Shown: positions 62,260 through 64,000 of the stretch, piece by piece
Layout of the letters: every line of letters starts with the position of its first letter
Numbering within the stretch: the stretch's first letter is position 1
DNA from: Kribbella sp. VKM Ac-2569
GTDB taxonomy: Bacteria > Actinomycetota > Actinomycetes > Propionibacteriales > Kribbellaceae
Assembly (NCBI RefSeq): GCF_004216905.1
Contig: NZ_SGXJ01000003.1
Coordinates: 744,001-808,000, forward strand
DNA length: 64,000 bases
Reading direction: 5' to 3'
Program-made: the position numbers and the translations under genes
Notes under the pieces: model-generated
What the model saw: the letters and a program-made list of their open reading frames with translations, nothing else
What the model was told of the DNA's origin: nothing
Database searches by the model: none

Positions 62260-62353
62260 GTCGGCTGCTCGACGGGTGGCGGCCGGCCGGCGGTGCGACT
62301 ACCTGGGCGACGGCGGGAGTGGAGCCGAGTGCTTGGTCTGGGGGTTTTGAGGG

Positions 62354-64000
62354 TCAGACCTCGAGTTCTTCGCGGTGGGCGGTGATGGCGAGGTCTGGGT
62401 GGTGGAGGTCGAAGGCTGGGGATTCGGAGCGGATTCGGGGCAGTTTCTCGAAGTTGTGGCGGGGTGGTGGGCAGCTGGTCGCCCACTCGAGCGAGCGGCC
62501 CCAGCCCCACGGATCGTCAACCTCTACTCGTGGAGTGCGGCGCGACTTGTAGATGTTGTAGAGGAACGGCAGCGTCGAGACTCCGAGGACGAACGCGCCG
62601 ACCGTCGACACCTGATGCAGGACGGTGAAGCCCTCGCTCGCCCGATAGTCGGCGTACCGGCGCGGCATGCCCTCGACGCCGAGCCAGTGCTGCACCAGGA
62701 ACGTCGTGTGGAAACCGATGAACAGCAACCAGAAGTGCAGCTTGCCCAGCCGCTCGTCGAGCATCCGTCCCGTCAGCTTGGGCCACCAGAAGTAGAACCC
62801 GGCGAACATCGCGAACACCACCGTGCCGAACACGACGTAGTGGAAGTGCGCGACCACGAAGTACGAGTCGTTCAACTGATAGTCCAGCGCCGGCGACGCG
62901 AGGATGATCCCGGTCAGACCGCCGAACAGGAACGTGACGAGGAAGCCCACCGACCACAGCATCGGCGTATCCATCGAGACCGACCCGCCCCAGATCGTGC
63001 CGATCCAGTTGAAGAACTTCACCCCGGTCGGCACGGCGATCAGGAACGTCATGAACGAGAAGAACGGCAGGTTCACGCCGCCGGTCACGAACATGTGGTG
63101 GGCCCAGACCGCGATCGACAGCGCCCCGATCGCGAGGGTCGCGGCGACCAGACCGAAGTACCCGAAGATCGGTTTGCGGCTGAACACCGGCAGGATCTCG
63201 GTGATGATGCCGAAGAACGGCAACGCGATGATGTACACCTCGGGATGCCCGAAGAACCAGAACAGGTGCTGCCACAGCAGCGCGCCACCGTTCGCGGCAT
63301 CGAACACGTGCGCGCCCAACGTGCGGTCCGCCTCCAGCACCAGGAGCGCCGCCGCCAGGATCGGGAACGCGATCAGCACGAGGATCGACGTGACCAGGAC
63401 GTTCCAGCAGAAGATCGGCATCCGGAACATCGTCATCCCCGGCGCGCGCATGGTGATGATCGTGGTGACGAAGTTGACGCCGCCGAGGATGGTGCCGAGA
63501 CCGGCCATCCACAGACCCATGATCCACAGGTCTCCCCCGATCCCCGGCGATCGCATCCCACCCGACAACGGCGCGTACGCCGTCCAGCCGAAGTCGGCCG
63601 CCCCGCCCGGGCTCATGAACGCGCTGATCGTGATCAACCCGCCGAACAGGAACAGCCAGTAGCTGAACATGTTCAGCCGCGGAAACGCCACGTCCGGCGA
63701 CCCGATCTGCACCGGCATGATGACGTTGGCGAACCCGACGAACAGCGGGGTCGCGAACAGCAGCAGCATGATCGTGCCGTGCATCGTGAAGAGCTGGTTG
63801 TACACCTCTTCGTTCACGATCTGCAGACCCGGCTCGGCCAGCTCGGCGCGGACGACCAGGGCCATCACGCCGGCGATCAGGAAGAACGCGAACGACGTGA
63901 CGAGGTACAGCTGGCCGATCACCTTGTGGTCGGTTGTCGACAACAGCCGGCCGATCACCTGCCCCAGCGGCCGCCGCCCTACCTCGGCAGCGGTCGAGGA
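62354..64000 (-). CDS. ctaD: Cytochrome c oxidase subunit I, 5' end cut by window edge
   Basis: 548 residues are visible; the frame stays open to the right edge ([14 protein letters not shown] precedes [12 protein letters not shown]), so the start is outside. Twelve membrane helices with the heme and copper ligand regions: MHGTIMLL (heme a His), [11 protein letters not shown] (CuB His and Tyr), [10 protein letters not shown] (CuB His pair) and HFHYVVFG (heme a3/a His). It is the catalytic subunit of the aa3-type terminal oxidase in the cytoplasmic membrane. Partner genes ctaC/ctaE are not in the window. Confidence 0.97.
   Translation of the reverse strand, partial: SSTAAEVGRRPLGQVIGRLLSTTDHKVIGQLYLVTSFAFFLIAGVMALVVRAELAEPGLQIVNEEVYNQLFTMHGTIMLLLFATPLFVGFANVIMPVQIGSPDVAFPRLNMFSYWLFLFGGLITISAFMSPGGAADFGWTAYAPLSGGMRSPGIGGDLWIMGLWMAGLGTILGGVNFVTTIITMRAPGMTMFRMPIFCWNVLVTSILVLIAFPILAAALLVLEADRTLGAHVFDAANGGALLWQHLFWFFGHPEVYIIALPFFGIITEILPVFSRKPIFGYFGLVAATLAIGALSIAVWAHHMFVTGGVNLPFFSFMTFLIAVPTGVKFFNWIGTIWGGSVSMDTPMLWSVGFLVTFLFGGLTGIILASPALDYQLNDSYFVVAHFHYVVFGTVVFAMFAGFYFWWPKLTGRMLDERLGKLHFWLLFIGFHTTFLVQHWLGVEGMPRRYADYRASEGFTVLHQVSTVGAFVLGVSTLPFLYNIYKSRRTPRVEVDDPWGWGRSLEWATSCPPPRHNFEKLPRIRSESPAFDLHHPDLAITAHREELEV

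Larger units (their letters stand above)
62032..62353. other. 322-base convergent gap filled with large hairpins, no gene seen
   Basis: Holds a small hairpin CCCGC-GAA-GCGGG (62051-62063) and two long inverted repeats listed below. No credible ORF. It lies between the ends of the XRE and ctaD genes, so much of it is probably transcript 3' ends. Confidence 0.7.

Noticed and set aside
1-64000. CRISPR arrays, tRNA/rRNA genes, insertion sequences, prophage, toxin-antitoxin or known defence systems
   Set aside because: I looked on both strands and saw no spaced repeats, cloverleafs, transposases, integrases or paired toxin genes. Unannotated small RNAs cannot be excluded.

Overview
The window is 64 kb of very high-GC DNA with dense, often overlapping genes, frequent GTG starts, an HrdB/SigA-type principal sigma factor, a DUF7455 zinc-ribbon gene near a type II topoisomerase B subunit, and XRE-DUF5753 and MocR regulators. 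This points to a filamentous or soil actinobacterium. A Kribbella-like member of the Propionibacteriales is my best guess, but that is inference. It looks like ordinary chromosome: I see no tRNA, rRNA, CRISPR array, transposase, phage or plasmid genes. Both edges cut a gene (a pyroglutamyl-peptidase-like protein on the left, ctaD on the right).

Region by region. (1) 1.3-12.4 kb is a xylan or xylo-oligosaccharide locus: LacI regulator, large secreted multidomain GH10 enzyme, lipoprotein binding protein, two ABC permeases and a Gfo/Idh/MocA dehydrogenase on the minus strand, with a glycosidase-like gene divergent from lacI. Three GGACYGGTCC-core palindromes lie between lacI and that gene. (2) 12.4-20.7 kb: HAD phosphatase, topoisomerase subunit B (parE-like), DUF7455, a MocR/LysE divergent pair, a glycogen-debranching-like enzyme and DUF456. 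(3) 20.8-24.6 kb: a secreted DUF5666-like protein, an OmpR-type two-component system and PPK2. (4) 24.7-33.0 kb: methyltransferase, two MFS transporters, an APH-type kinase, TetR, and a ROK/sugar isomerase/dehydrogenase operon. (5) 33.1-40.7 kb housekeeping: YidC paralogue, DUF6412, sigA, HhH-GPD glycosylase, universal stress protein, glutamate-cysteine ligase, MBL hydrolase, DinB. (6) 40.7-50.9 kb: TPR-like protein, DDAH, hemerythrin, SRPBCC, a tightly overlapped five-gene operon (SDR, saccharopine-type reductase, alpha/beta hydrolase, YccF, MBL) under a divergent TetR, a MarR/DUF2269/DUF3817 unit, exonuclease III and a dienelactone-hydrolase-like protein. (7) 50.9-64 kb: oligopeptidase B, a SigB/HrdD-like sigma factor, a secreted EEP-family enzyme, HAD, CPBP protease, DyP peroxidase, ATP-dependent DNA ligase, methyltransferase, an XRE regulator with a good LexA box, and ctaD.

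The main non-routine signals are regulatory. OmpR-type tandem 11-nt repeats recur in front of the secreted protein, the response regulator and, 32 kb away, the group 2 sigma factor. Several transcription factors have clear palindromic operators next to them. Large perfect or near-perfect hairpins occupy some gaps. Seven gene pairs overlap tail to tail. I did not find a clearly undescribed multi-gene system; the five-gene operon at 43.4-47.4 kb and the two-component/sigma link are the best candidates for new biology.
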